The notes beneath the pieces were generated by a model, which was given only the letters and a program-made list of their open reading frames with translations, was not told the DNA's origin and did not search any database. Below, piece after piece: positions 1-8,926 of a stretch of DNA of 64,000 bases (its first letter is position 1; every line of letters begins with the position of its first letter). The DNA comes from Mycolicibacterium sphagni (GTDB lineage: Bacteria > Actinomycetota > Actinomycetes > Mycobacteriales > Mycobacteriaceae): NCBI RefSeq assembly GCF_013337765.1, contig NZ_VBSB01000003.1:186001-250000 (forward strand), given 5' to 3'. The position numbers and the translations under genes are program-made.

Positions 1-3000
1 TCAGGTCGTGGCCGACACAGTCGCCGACGACCAGGGCGATGCGGCCGTCGTCGAGGGCGATCACGTCATACCAGTCACCGCCGACCTGCAGCGGATGCGA
101 TGCGGGCTGGTAGCGGACCGCGAAACCGGCGGGCAGGTAGGCCGGGCCCAGGATCGAGTGTTGAAGTGCCAGAGCCGTTTCCCGCTGCTGATCCACTTGG
201 TGGACGCGTTGCAGGCCCTGTCCAAGGCGGCCGGCCAGCACGGTCAGCAGGGTCTGGTCTTCGGAGGTGAAAGGCCGTTCGTCGGGGAGGTCGATCCAGA
301 TCACCAGCGTGCCGCGCGGGTGCTGTAGCGCGATCGCCGCCGAGCCGATGATCCCGGTGTCCGCCGTCAGCAGGTCCCCGCTGCTGCCCAGCGCGATGAT
401 CCGGTCCCGCACCGCCGCGGGCAGAGCGGCCCATACTTCTTCGTTCGCGTCGCCGAGCAGTTCCGGGGTGTCCGATCCCGGGAATATCGCGGCCAGCACA
501 CGATGCGCCGACCACAGGCCGCGCAGTTGTTCGACCGCGCCACGCAACGCGTCGTCGGCGGTATCCGACTGTGCGAGTTGCTGATTCAGTGCGGCGAGGG
601 CGGCCTGGCGCTGCCCGCTGTAATGCTCGGTGGTGACGTCGCGGAACGTCCCCACCATCACGCCGCGGCCGGTGTCGGGGTCCTCGGCGTGAGCGATGTT
701 CGCGGTGATCCAGACCCGATGGCCGTCGCGGTGATTCACCGGGACGGTGTAACTGCCGTGCGGATGAGCCGGGATGCCGGCGAACGCCTCGACGATCTGC
801 TGATGCGCTTCGGGCTGGGTCTCGGCGTCCGGCCACCACGGGTGCTCGGGGGCATACGGCAGATCTTCCGGGCCGAAGCCGAGGACTTCGGTGAAGGCGT
901 TGTTGATCTCGATCACGGCACCGACTTCGTCGCAGACGAAGAACGCCTCCTGCAGCGACTCCACCAGTGCTGCGCGCCAGCGGGTGTGATGGGTGCGTAG
1001 CCGCGCCAGCTCGATGTTGGCTCGCACTCGGGCCAGGAGATCGGCCGCGGCGAAAGGCTTCACCAGATAGTCGTCGGCGCCGGCGCGCAGTCCCTCGCTG
1101 GAGGCCTCCTGGCCGGCGCGCGCCGACAGCAACAGCACGGGAACGCCGACGGTACGTGTGTTGGTGCGCAGGGCGGCCACCAGTGCCAGGCCGTCCAGCC
1201 GCGGCATCATCACATCGCTGACCACGAGGTCGGGTAGCTCGGCCCGGATCCGTTCCAGCGCCTGCTGGCCGTCGGCCACCGCGTCGACCCGGTAGCCGGC
1301 GCCGCGCAGCAACCGGACCAGGTATTCGCGCATATCGGCGTTGTCGTCGGCAACCAAGACATGGCGCGGGGCGGCGACCCCCGGCGGTGGGTCAGGCACC
1401 TCCGACATGTCGTCGGCGTCGGTATCGGGCAGCCACCGCAAGGCTTCCTGCACATAGGGTTCGGCGATTCCGGAGGATCCTCCGCCTTCGCCCGGCGAGG
1501 TGAGCGCGTCGGCGGGCAGGTGGCCCGCCCCGATCGGCAGCCGAACGGTGAAGGTCGTGCCCTCGCCGGCGACGCTCTTGGCGGCGATCGTCCCGCCGTG
1601 CAGTCCGACAAGTTCTTTCACCAGCGCCAGCCCGATGCCGCTGCCCTCGGTGGAGCGAGCACGCGCATTCTCGATCCGGTGGAAACGCTCGAACAGCCGG
1701 GGCATCTCGGCGGCAGGCACGCCGATCCCGGTATCGGCGACGCTGATGACGGCGTCGTCGCCGTTGCGGAACACCCGCACCGTGATCGTGCCGTCGAAGG
1801 TGTACTTCAGCGCGTTGGACAGCAGGTTGAGGACCACCTTCTCCCACATGTCGTGGTCCAGGTACACCGGCTCGTCCAGGGGTTGGCAATCCACGATCAG
1901 CTGGAGGCCGGCACGGTCGATGGCGGAACGGAACACGCTCGCCAGTTCCGCGGTCACGGTGGCCACGTCCACCGGCTCGTAGTGCGCCTGTACCCGGTTG
2001 GCCTCGATCCGGGAGAAGTCCAGCAGCGTGTTGACCAGTTTGGCCAGGCGTAATCCGTTGCGCTGGATCACGTCCAGCTCTTTCTGGGCGTGCTCGTCGA
2101 GCGCCGGCGTGCGAGTGCGTAGCTCGGCGACCGGGCCCAGGATCAGGGTGATCGGGGTGCGGAACTCGTGGCTGATGTTGGAGAAGAACGTCGTCTTGGC
2201 GCGGTCCAGCTCGGCGAGTTCCTCGACCTGGCGCTGCTGTTCGCGGTAACTACGGGCGCTGGAGATCCCGGTCGCGATGTGGCCGGCGACCAGGTTGACG
2301 AAGCCGCGATAGTCGTCGTCGAACGGACGGAAGCGGTTCAGACCTGCGACCAGGAAGCCGGACGGCGTAGCGCCCTGTGCCAGAAGCGGTGTGACGAGTG
2401 CCTGGCGTGGCGGGTCCTCCCATTCGCCGGTCGGCAGATCGGTGAACGGTTCGCCGTCGAGATCGACCACCACCGGGTGACCGTGCGCCGGCTCAGCGGT
2501 GGGCCAGACCTCCGAGCTGCCTGCCGGCAGCACGGCCGGAGCCGCTGGGTGGCCAGCCCGTAAGCCGGTGGCGCCGGCCAAGCGCGCGGTGCCGTCGTCG
2601 TCGAACAGATAGGTCAGGGTGAACGGCAGGTCACGCCGGTTGCGGTCGAGCTGGCGGCAGGTGAAGTCCAGCATTTCCCGCTCGGTGCGCACCACCGAGG
2701 GATCGGAGCCGAGGTGGCGCAGGGTGGACATCCGCCGCTCGCCGATCACCCGGTCGGTGTCCTCGCTGACTACGCACAGCATGCCGACGATGTCTCCGGC
2801 GTCGTCGCGCAGCGGGCTGTAGGAGAAGGTGTGGTAGGTCTCCTCGGGGTAGCCCGAACGCTCCAGGAACAGCAGAAGCGCTTCGTCCCACGTCGCCTCG
2901 GCGGAGGCCAGCACATGGTCGATGCGGGGGCCGATGTCGTCCCAGATCTCGGCCCACACTTCCCGGGCAGGCCTGCCCAGCGCCCAGGGATACTTGCGGC

Positions 3001-3217
3001 CCAGGGTGTCGCGCCGGTAAGCGTCGTTGCAGAAGAACGTCAGGTCGGGGCCCCATGCCATCCACATGGGGAAACGCGATGACAGCAGGATGCTGACCGC
3101 GGTCCGAAGGCTCTGCGGCCAGTCCGACGACACTCCCAAAGGGGTCGCCGTCCAGTCGACGTGTGACAGATCGCGGCCGACGTGATCGTCGGGACCGGAA
3201 GCCGAGCCAACGTCCAC
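1..3217 (-). CDS. Hybrid sensor histidine kinase / response regulator with C-terminal SpoIIE (PP2C-type) phosphatase, partial
   Basis: Reading the minus strand from a GTG at 3217, with AAAGGA six bases upstream, gives an open frame of about 1072 codons that runs off the left edge. Order seen: a PAS/GAF-like sensor (about residues 15-330), a HisKA box SNISHEFRTP with the phospho-acceptor His near 350, a HATPase with GIGVP and GSGIGLALV (455-560), a receiver starting VLVADDNADM (about 620-735), a second PAS (755-850), a GAF-like stretch, and the start of a SpoIIE/PP2C domain (PLQVGGDWYDV, VVGDCVGHD) from about 1005. No membrane segment is visible, so it is probably cytosolic. The family links phosphorelay signalling to dephosphorylation of anti-sigma antagonists. 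The C-terminus lies outside the window. A TTG just upstream (3220) is an alternative start. Confidence 0.88.
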   Translation of the reverse strand, partial: MDVGSASGPDDHVGRDLSHVDWTATPLGVSSDWPQSLRTAVSILLSSRFPMWMAWGPDLTFFCNDAYRRDTLGRKYPWALGRPAREVWAEIWDDIGPRIDHVLASAEATWDEALLLFLERSGYPEETYHTFSYSPLRDDAGDIVGMLCVVSEDTDRVIGERRMSTLRHLGSDPSVVRTEREMLDFTCRQLDRNRRDLPFTLTYLFDDDGTARLAGATGLRAGHPAAPAVLPAGSSEVWPTAEPAHGHPVVVDLDGEPFTDLPTGEWEDPPRQALVTPLLAQGATPSGFLVAGLNRFRPFDDDYRGFVNLVAGHIATGISSARSYREQQRQVEELAELDRAKTTFFSNISHEFRTPITLILGPVAELRTRTPALDEHAQKELDVIQRNGLRLAKLVNTLLDFSRIEANRVQAHYEPVDVATVTAELASVFRSAIDRAGLQLIVDCQPLDEPVYLDHDMWEKVVLNLLSNALKYTFDGTITVRVFRNGDDAVISVADTGIGVPAAEMPRLFERFHRIENARARSTEGSGIGLALVKELVGLHGGTIAAKSVAGEGTTFTVRLPIGAGHLPADALTSPGEGGGSSGIAEPYVQEALRWLPDTDADDMSEVPDPPPGVAAPRHVLVADDNADMREYLVRLLRGAGYRVDAVADGQQALERIRAELPDLVVSDVMMPRLDGLALVAALRTNTRTVGVPVLLLSARAGQEASSEGLRAGADDYLVKPFAAADLLARVRANIELARLRTHHTRWRAALVESLQEAFFVCDEVGAVIEINNAFTEVLGFGPEDLPYAPEHPWWPDAETQPEAHQQIVEAFAGIPAHPHGSYTVPVNHRDGHRVWITANIAHAEDPDTGRGVMVGTFRDVTTEHYSGQRQAALAALNQQLAQSDTADDALRGAVEQLRGLWSAHRVLAAIFPGSDTPELLGDANEEVWAALPAAVRDRIIALGSSGDLLTADTGIIGSAAIALQHPRGTLVIWIDLPDERPFTSEDQTLLTVLAGRLGQGLQRVHQVDQQRETALALQHSILGPAYLPAGFAVRYQPASHPLQVGGDWYDVIALDDGRIALVVGDCVGHDL

Positions 3218-3320
3218 CAAGCGTCCTTTCGGCCAGATCCGCCGTTATGCGATCAGGCAACGGGGTTCACATTACGGCCACTTGGCTAAACCAGGGGCGG
3301 AGTCGGCGCAGTGTATGGGA

Positions 3321-3878
3321 CTACAGCGGCCGCATCATCACGAAGTCGTGCTCGGTGTGCGCGCCAAGTCGGAACGTCTTGGTGCCGGCGACGGTGAACC
3401 CGGTCTTGCCATAGAACCGTTGCGCCCGTTCGTTTCTCTGGTTCACCCCCAGCCAGAGGCAGCGGGCTCCGGTGGCCGCGGCGCGGTCGACGGCGGCGGC
3501 CATCAGTGCCGCGGCGACTCCCGAGCCGTGACTGTCTGAGCGCACATAGATCTTGGACAGTTCGACCGCGGGCCGGATGGTCACCGCTGCGGCGACGTCG
3601 GAGTCCTCACCGATCCCGTCGATGAGGATCGCGTAGCCGACGAGTCGTCCGCCGTCTCGGGCCGTCAGAACGGTGCGCGACGGGTCGGCCAGATAGTCGG
3701 CGAAGCGGGCGGGGGACAGGTGAGCGGCGATGAAGGCCGCGACATCGTCGGGCGGCACCGACGGCGGGCAGGCGAGCGGGAACGTCGCGGCGGCCAGTTG
3801 GGCGAGCGCGTCGACGTCGGTGGCGGCGGCATCGTCGAGCTCGAGGTCGGCTGGATTCACAGTCCGATCGTCCATCAT
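3321..3878 (-). CDS. GNAT family N-acetyltransferase
   Basis: 185 residues, a complete single GNAT domain. The acetyl-CoA pyrophosphate-binding motif A is visible as ELSKIYVRSDSHGSGVAAAL, followed by LWLGVNQRNERAQRFYGKTGF, the usual motif B region. The family transfers an acetyl group from acetyl-CoA to an amine; the substrate cannot be read from sequence. It starts 15 bases after the stop of the AlaDH/PNT-like gene on the same strand, so the two are probably co-transcribed. The start ATG-ATG doublet at 3878/3875 leaves one residue of uncertainty. Confidence 0.85.
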   Translation of the reverse strand: MMDDRTVNPADLELDDAAATDVDALAQLAAATFPLACPPSVPPDDVAAFIAAHLSPARFADYLADPSRTVLTARDGGRLVGYAILIDGIGEDSDVAAAVTIRPAVELSKIYVRSDSHGSGVAAALMAAAVDRAAATGARCLWLGVNQRNERAQRFYGKTGFTVAGTKTFRLGAHTEHDFVMMRPL

Positions 3879-3892
3879 CGGGAGAATAGCGG

Positions 3893-5176
3893 TCAGTTCG
3901 CGGCCAACGCGCCCAACGACTTTGACCCGTGGGTGCGGTGCCTGCCGACGCGAACGGCGTGCGGATAGGACTCGTCGCGATGTTGGAACGACAGGATCTT
4001 CGGATTGAGCACGATCCCGTCGCGAATCTCAATGGCGCGGGAGATCGTCGGGCTGGTTTTCCACGCCACCGGTCCCGCCAAGAGGACCTCGAGGTGTGGC
4101 AACAGCGCCTCGCTGATCTCCCAGGTCGCCGAGTTCCACAAATACGACGGGCTGTGGTCGACGGCGTAGTAGTGCACGCCGTCGGCCACCTCGACAATCG
4201 GGTGGGCGAACGAGGTCGGACGAGCCCAGCTGAAGCCCATGTCCACATCACACGAGACGTCGATGATCAGGCTGCCCGGGGCGAATCCGCCCAGCGCCTT
4301 CTCGGTGACGAAGATCAGTGGCGCGGCGGGATCCTGCAGAACGCAGTTGACGACGATGTCGTTGTTCGCGAGATAGCTGGCCACCGGCACCGGTCCGTCC
4401 CCCGCGTCGGCCCAGACCTGGTCGGGCCTGTCGGGGTGTTGTCCCATCTGGATGATCTGGGTGGAGGGGATCGGCGAGCCGACGGCAGCGACGTCACGGT
4501 TGGTGAGAACCCGCACGTCGTCGACGCCGTGGGCGTTCAGGGCGGTGACGGCACCGCGTGCGGTCGCGCCGAAGCCGATGACGGCGGCGCGTAGGCGGCG
4601 GCCGTAGCTGCCGGTGACCCCGATCAGTTGCATGGCGTGCAATACCGAGCAGTAGCCGGCGAGTTCGTTGTTCTTGTGAAAGACGTGCAGCCCGAACCCG
4701 CCGTCGGGTCGCCAGTGATTCATCGCCTCAAAGGCGATCAGTGTCAGCCGCCGGTCGATGGCGACCTGGGTGAGCGCGACATCTTGGACGCAGTGGGGCC
4801 ACCCCAAAACGACTTGTCGCTCATTGACTTCCGCGAGGTCTTCGGCCTGGACTTTGGGAAGCAGGATGATGTCACAGTCGGCGAGGAGCTGCGTGCGGGT
4901 GCAGACTCCGCCGACGAGTTCGCGCAGCTCGTCATCCGTGGCGCCGAAGTCCGAGCCGTAGCCATGCTCAAGGAATATCCGCGATCGGAGCGCCGGATCG
5001 ATCCTGCTCAGATGTGCCGGGTGGATCGGCAATCGCCGCTCGTTCTCCTTGCGGGAGCGGGCGAGAATGCCCAGCGAAAGCGGTTGTGGATTAATGTTTT
5101 TCGGACCTCGATCACGAGGCCCTGGTGGCGCCGATGCTTTGACTCTACGCCGTGGCTGAAAAATAGTGAAAACCAA
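3893..5176 (-). CDS. Alanine dehydrogenase/PNT-family NAD(P)-dependent oxidoreductase, N5-(carboxyethyl)ornithine synthase-like
   Basis: About 427 residues from a TTG. The N-terminal AlaDH/PNT signature is GILARSRKENERRLPIHP and the nucleotide-binding loop is AAVIGFGATARGAV (about 205-220). Related enzymes reduce or oxidise 2-oxoacid/amino acid pairs; the sequence looks closer to the carboxyethyl-ornithine synthase branch than to classic Ald, but the substrate is inference. The start is uncertain: homology appears to begin near residue 33 (SLGILARS), and no ATG, GTG or TTG lies close upstream of it in frame, so the first 30 residues may not be translated. Downstream GNAT gene is likely in the same operon. 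Confidence 0.75.
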   Translation of the reverse strand: MVFTIFQPRRRVKASAPPGPRDRGPKNINPQPLSLGILARSRKENERRLPIHPAHLSRIDPALRSRIFLEHGYGSDFGATDDELRELVGGVCTRTQLLADCDIILLPKVQAEDLAEVNERQVVLGWPHCVQDVALTQVAIDRRLTLIAFEAMNHWRPDGGFGLHVFHKNNELAGYCSVLHAMQLIGVTGSYGRRLRAAVIGFGATARGAVTALNAHGVDDVRVLTNRDVAAVGSPIPSTQIIQMGQHPDRPDQVWADAGDGPVPVASYLANNDIVVNCVLQDPAAPLIFVTEKALGGFAPGSLIIDVSCDVDMGFSWARPTSFAHPIVEVADGVHYYAVDHSPSYLWNSATWEISEALLPHLEVLLAGPVAWKTSPTISRAIEIRDGIVLNPKILSFQHRDESYPHAVRVGRHRTHGSKSLGALAAN

Positions 5177-5287
5177 GGCGATTCAGGGCGCGCGAGTGAT
5201 CGTCGCCCGCAGCGGGAGAATGGGCGTAGTGTCAGCAGTACCGGGCAGCTCGACTACGAGCCAACATGCTCGACAAAGAAGGAAATC

Positions 5288-5446
5288 ATGGCTTCGCCAA
5301 CAATCGTCCGTTCGCCGTATCTCCACCGGGTTGAGCTCGTGACGGACCTCATCAAGACGCATTCCAAACTTGGCGACAAGGCTGCGGGCGAATTGGCCGT
5401 GCATATCCTGCACGAGCTCAATTCGATTCCCGAGAAGATCCGCTGA
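5288..5446 (+). CDS. Small conserved protein, DUF6307-like
   Basis: 52 residues from ATG with AAGGAA seven bases upstream. Reads MASPTIVRSPYLHRVELVTD... and ends HELNSIPEKIR. Mostly helical, no membrane segment. It resembles small actinobacterial proteins grouped as DUF6307, recalled from memory and not checked. It is followed after nine bases by another small gene on the same strand, suggesting a two-gene unit. Function unknown. Confidence 0.7.
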   Translation: MASPTIVRSPYLHRVELVTDLIKTHSKLGDKAAGELAVHILHELNSIPEKIR

Positions 5447-5455
5447 GCGTCGATC

Positions 5456-5653
5456 ATGACCGTGACAGTGATGCTGCCTGATGGCGAGATGGACGAATAC
5501 AGCCGTTTCGGCGACGCATTCGTGAAGCGCCACGACGGCTCGCTCGACGTCGTGCGCAGAGGCGAAAAGAAGCCGCGCCGCTACGAATCAGGGCAGTGGA
5601 TCGACGTCGCCGGCACCGAAAAGCATTGGAAGAAACCCCGACTCTGGGGTTAG
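5456..5653 (+). CDS. Small hypothetical protein
   Basis: 65 residues, MTVTVMLPDGEMDEYSRFGD..., ending HWKKPRLWG. A short beta-rich pattern (VKRHDGSLDVVRRG, QWIDVAG) with a basic C-terminus. It starts nine bases after the 52-residue protein and is probably co-transcribed with it. No family recognised with confidence; codon usage (G/C at third positions) supports coding. Confidence 0.65.
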   Translation: MTVTVMLPDGEMDEYSRFGDAFVKRHDGSLDVVRRGEKKPRRYESGQWIDVAGTEKHWKKPRLWG

Positions 5654-5733
5654 TCACCCCCTCAGGAATGCTGGCACATCGCAGTCCCGGCTCAATAGGT
5701 CGGCGATGGTCTCGCGGCGGATGAGCTGGTGGC

Positions 5734-6468
5734 TCAGGACTCCCGTGTCGCCGTGATTGCGGCGAGGGTCTCGGCGATGTCAGCCTCGGCGCGAGCCTTG
5801 TCGAAACCGAGCCGATGCAGAGTGCCGTCGTGGCCCTCAGCCTCGATCAGCGCCAGCAGGATGTGTTCGGTGCCAATGTAGTTGTGGCCCAGTCGAAGTG
5901 CTTCGCGGAAGGTCAGCTCCAATACCTTGCGCGCCTGGGCGTCGAACGGGATCAGGGCGGGCATGTCGGCGGCCCGCGGCGGCAGCGTGATCGCGGCGCG
6001 CACGGCGTCCTGGGTGATCTGCTGGGCGCGCAGCAGGGGAGTGGCCAGCGCGGCGGGATCGGTGAGCAGACCCAGCAGCAGATGGTCCGCGGTGATCTCG
6101 GCATTGCCGGCCGCATGCGCGGCGTTCTGGGCGGCGACCACGGCCCCGCGGGCGCGTGGGGTGAATCGGGCGAAGCCCTGGGCGGGGTCGAGGTCGTTCG
6201 CATCCAGGTTGGTCAGCTTGGGCACGAAGCGCTTTTGGGCCGCTTGTTTCGTGACGCCCATGCTCTTGCCGATGTCGGTCCAGGAGGCACCCGAGCGGCG
6301 GGCCTGGTCGACGAAGTGACCGATGAGGTGATCGGCGAGCTCACCGAGCGCTTCTGCGGTCAACACGGCGTCGGCCAGTTGTTCGAGGGCGTCGGTGTGG
6401 ATGCGCTTGATCCCGTCGATGAGATCGTCGAGGCGAACGGGGTAGGCGATGCGAGCCGGTTCTTCCAT
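5734..6468 (-). CDS. HTH / Clp N-terminal-domain regulator
   Basis: 244 residues. Residues about 45-85 hold a helix-turn-helix (WTDIGKSMGVTKQAAQKRF), and 100-240 hold a double Clp_N repeat (RGAVVAAQNAAHAAGNAEIT and ARKVLELTFREALRLGHNYI, then TEHILLALI). Clp_N normally recruits substrates or adaptors to ClpC; here no AAA+ ATPase follows, so this is a stand-alone DNA-binding Clp_N protein. Directly upstream of its start lie two copies of a GTCAAC-N5-GTTGAC palindrome, a probable autoregulatory operator shared with the divergent fadD gene. Confidence 0.85.
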   Translation of the reverse strand: MEEPARIAYPVRLDDLIDGIKRIHTDALEQLADAVLTAEALGELADHLIGHFVDQARRSGASWTDIGKSMGVTKQAAQKRFVPKLTNLDANDLDPAQGFARFTPRARGAVVAAQNAAHAAGNAEITADHLLLGLLTDPAALATPLLRAQQITQDAVRAAITLPPRAADMPALIPFDAQARKVLELTFREALRLGHNYIGTEHILLALIEAEGHDGTLHRLGFDKARAEADIAETLAAITATRES

Positions 6469-6470
6469 GC

Positions 6471-6515
6471 GTCAACCGTAAGTTGACGATCGGGATCCGT
6501 CAACCGCGAGTTGAC
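6471..6515. promoter_or_regulatory. Tandem palindromic operator, GTCAAC-N5-GTTGAC x2
   Basis: Two perfect inverted repeats with identical 6-base arms at 6471-6487 and 6499-6515, centres 28 bases apart, close to three helical turns. The first begins two bases upstream of the Clp_N/HTH start codon, and both lie in the divergent region before the FadD gene. Most likely the binding site of the neighbouring HTH protein (inference). Confidence 0.75.
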
Positions 6516-6592
6516 GGCTGTGGTTGGCTGCGTGAGTGCCCGCTTCCCGATTTGCTATCGGTGTCGCGGCGAAAGTCCATAAACTCGGCGCC

Positions 6593-8431
6593 ATGGCAGG
6601 CCTGCGTAAATCCCAAGAGCAGCCCGACTTGAGCAAGATCGACAACCGGGCGCCGTCGGTGCCCCGAATGTTTCTTGACCGGGTCGCGGCCACGCCCACC
6701 AGCGAAGCGTTTCGCTATCCCGACAACGACGGGTGGACCAGCGTCACCTGGCAGCAGGTCGGTGATCGCGTCGAACTGATCGCGGCCGGACTGATCGCCC
6801 TGGGAATCAATCCCGAGGAGCGGGTCGCGCTGGCATCGGGGACTCGTTACGAGTGGGTGGTCGTCGACTTCGGGATCCTGGCGGCCGGTGCCGCGACGAC
6901 GACGGTGTATCCGAGCACCAACGCCGAGGACACCGCGTTCATCGTCGCCAACTCCGGTAGCCGGGTTGTGGTGGCGGAGAACCAGTCCCAGGTCGACAAG
7001 CTGGTCGCGAACCGCGGCGACCTGCCGGCCGTCGAGAAGGTGGTGATCATCGACGGCGCGAGTGACGACGACTGGGTGATCACGCTCGGGGATCTCGAGC
7101 AGCTCGGCAAGCAGCTGCTGGCCGACAACCCGAGTGCGGTGACCGACCGGATCGAGGCGATTTCGCCCGGGCAGCTGGCCACGTTGATCTACACCTCCGG
7201 CACCACCGGCAAGCCCAAGGGCGTGCGACTCCACCACGAGGCCTGGACGTATACCGCGGCCGCGCTGCAGTCGCTGCATGTGCTGTCCGACAAGGACCTC
7301 AACTATCTGTGGCTGCCGCTGGCCCACTCGTTCGGCAAGGTGATGCTGGCCATGCCGTTGTTGATGGGCTTCCCGACGGTCATCGACGGCCGGGTCGACA
7401 AGATCGTCGAGAACCTGGCGATCATCAAGCCCACGTTCATGGGCGCGGTGCCGCGCATCTTCGAGAAGGTGCACGGCCGCATCACCGAGACGATCGCCGA
7501 AGAGGGCGGCTTCAAGAAGACGCTCTTCGACTGGGCGATCGACGTCGGCCTGCGGGTCTCCCGCGCCAACCAGGCCGGCCACCGGATCGGCGCGGGGCTG
7601 GCATTGCAACGCGCGATCGCCGACCGGCTGGTGTACTCCACCATTCGCCAGAGGTTCGGCGGGCGACTGCGCTTCTTCATCTCGGGCTCGGCGGCGCTGG
7701 ACCGCGATGTCGCGCAGTGGTTCGACGCCGTGGGCACCGTCGTTCTGGAGGGGTACGGGCTGACCGAGACGTCGGCGGCGTCGACGCTGAATCGGCCGGA
7801 GGCGTACCGGTTCGGCACGGTGGGCTGGACGTTGCCCGAGACCGACGTCAAGATCGCCGACGACGGTGAGGTGCTGCTGAAGGGGCCGGGCGTGATGAGC
7901 GGGTATCACGACCTTCCCGAGGCCACCGCAGAGGCGATCAACAGTGAGGGCTGGTTCCACACCGGCGATATCGGTGAGCTCGACGCCGAGGGCTACCTGC
8001 GGATCACCGACCGCAAGAAGGACATGTTCAAGACCTCGCAGGGTAAGTATGTGGCGCCCTCGGCGATCTCGGCGTCGTTCAAGGGGCTGTGCCCGTTCGC
8101 CAGCGAGATCATCGTCTACGGCGAAAGCAAGCCCTACTGCGTCGCGCTGGTCAGCCTGGACGGCGAAGCGATCCAGGATTGGGCCGATCGAAACGGATTG
8201 GCGGGCAAGTCTTTCAGTGAGGTCGCCCGCGACGAGAAGACCAAGGAGATGGTCGAGGGTTACGTGGAGACCCTCAACAAGCATCTCAACCGCTGGGAGC
8301 AGGTGAAGCGGATCGCCATCATCGATCGTGAATTGACGGTCGAGGCAGGCGATTTGACGCCGAGCCTGAAACTCAAGCGCAAGGCTGTCGTGGAGAATTT
8401 CCACGACAACATCGACGAGCTGTACGGGTAG
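6593..8431 (+). CDS. Long-chain fatty acid--CoA ligase (FadD family)
   Basis: About 612 residues from ATG 6593. Carries the AMP-binding signature LIYTSGTTGKPKGVRLHHE, the YGLTETSAAS motif and the TGDIGELDAEGYLRITDRKK hinge; the C-terminal domain ends LKLKRKAVVENFHDNIDEL with the catalytic Lys region. It activates fatty acids with ATP and CoA via an acyl-adenylate. Similar to the FadD11/FadD15-like branch of long-chain ligases; I do not assign a number. An in-frame GTG at 6536 would add 19 residues and overlap little, but the ATG matches family length. The downstream exported-protein gene starts two bases after the stop. Confidence 0.92.
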   Translation: MAGLRKSQEQPDLSKIDNRAPSVPRMFLDRVAATPTSEAFRYPDNDGWTSVTWQQVGDRVELIAAGLIALGINPEERVALASGTRYEWVVVDFGILAAGAATTTVYPSTNAEDTAFIVANSGSRVVVAENQSQVDKLVANRGDLPAVEKVVIIDGASDDDWVITLGDLEQLGKQLLADNPSAVTDRIEAISPGQLATLIYTSGTTGKPKGVRLHHEAWTYTAAALQSLHVLSDKDLNYLWLPLAHSFGKVMLAMPLLMGFPTVIDGRVDKIVENLAIIKPTFMGAVPRIFEKVHGRITETIAEEGGFKKTLFDWAIDVGLRVSRANQAGHRIGAGLALQRAIADRLVYSTIRQRFGGRLRFFISGSAALDRDVAQWFDAVGTVVLEGYGLTETSAASTLNRPEAYRFGTVGWTLPETDVKIADDGEVLLKGPGVMSGYHDLPEATAEAINSEGWFHTGDIGELDAEGYLRITDRKKDMFKTSQGKYVAPSAISASFKGLCPFASEIIVYGESKPYCVALVSLDGEAIQDWADRNGLAGKSFSEVARDEKTKEMVEGYVETLNKHLNRWEQVKRIAIIDRELTVEAGDLTPSLKLKRKAVVENFHDNIDELYG

Positions 8432-8433
8432 CC

Positions 8434-8925
8434 GTGCGTCGGTGGGGCGCGCTGATCGCGGTGGCGGCGGTCGCGCTGGCGTTCCCGGCGCCCGCACACG
8501 CCGACGCGCCCATCCCGCAAGCCGGTGCGCCGTGCCCGCAGGAATTCTCCGATGTGATGACGCAACTGCCCGGCGGTGCGGACTTTCTGGTGTGCCAGGC
8601 GGTGCCGGATCAGCCGGGCCGCTGGGCGCCGGTCGTCACCCCGTTCGATCCCAGCAGCAGGTGGCTGAGCTATGGGCCGGAGATCACGTTGCACGGTCAG
8701 GGTTTTCGTAACCCGAACCTGCGCTCGGGGCGATGGACCGCCACCCCGCTCGACCCGGCCACCGTGTGTGGTGCCGATCAGGTCACCGTGGTGAGCGCGG
8801 GAGTGCTTGCGCCCCTGGTGCATTCAGACGGCCAGCCGGGCCGGCCGCTGCAACTGGATGTGCTGCCCAAGCTGTTCACCATCGTGCTCAGCGGTGAGTG
8901 CCTGTGGACCGAGGAGGATGAGTAG
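8434..8925 (+). CDS. Exported protein of unknown function
   Basis: 163 residues from GTG, starting MRRWGALIAVAAVALAFPAPAHADA, a clear Sec signal peptide with an AHA-D cleavage site near residue 24. The mature part has four cysteines, suggesting two disulfides, and reads like other short mycobacterial secreted proteins. It begins two bases after the fadD stop and its own 3' end runs into the ribosome-binding region of the next gene, so the three genes form a unit. Function unknown. Confidence 0.8.
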   Translation: MRRWGALIAVAAVALAFPAPAHADAPIPQAGAPCPQEFSDVMTQLPGGADFLVCQAVPDQPGRWAPVVTPFDPSSRWLSYGPEITLHGQGFRNPNLRSGRWTATPLDPATVCGADQVTVVSAGVLAPLVHSDGQPGRPLQLDVLPKLFTIVLSGECLWTEEDE

Positions 8926-8926
8926 C

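Noticed and set aside
1361..2053. Several plus-strand frames across 8-3260
   Set aside because: Antisense to the hybrid kinase, whose motifs are clear.
6500..8497. Very long minus-strand frame over the FadD gene
   Set aside because: Its codon pattern is the reverse of fadD; no motif, and fadD is certain.
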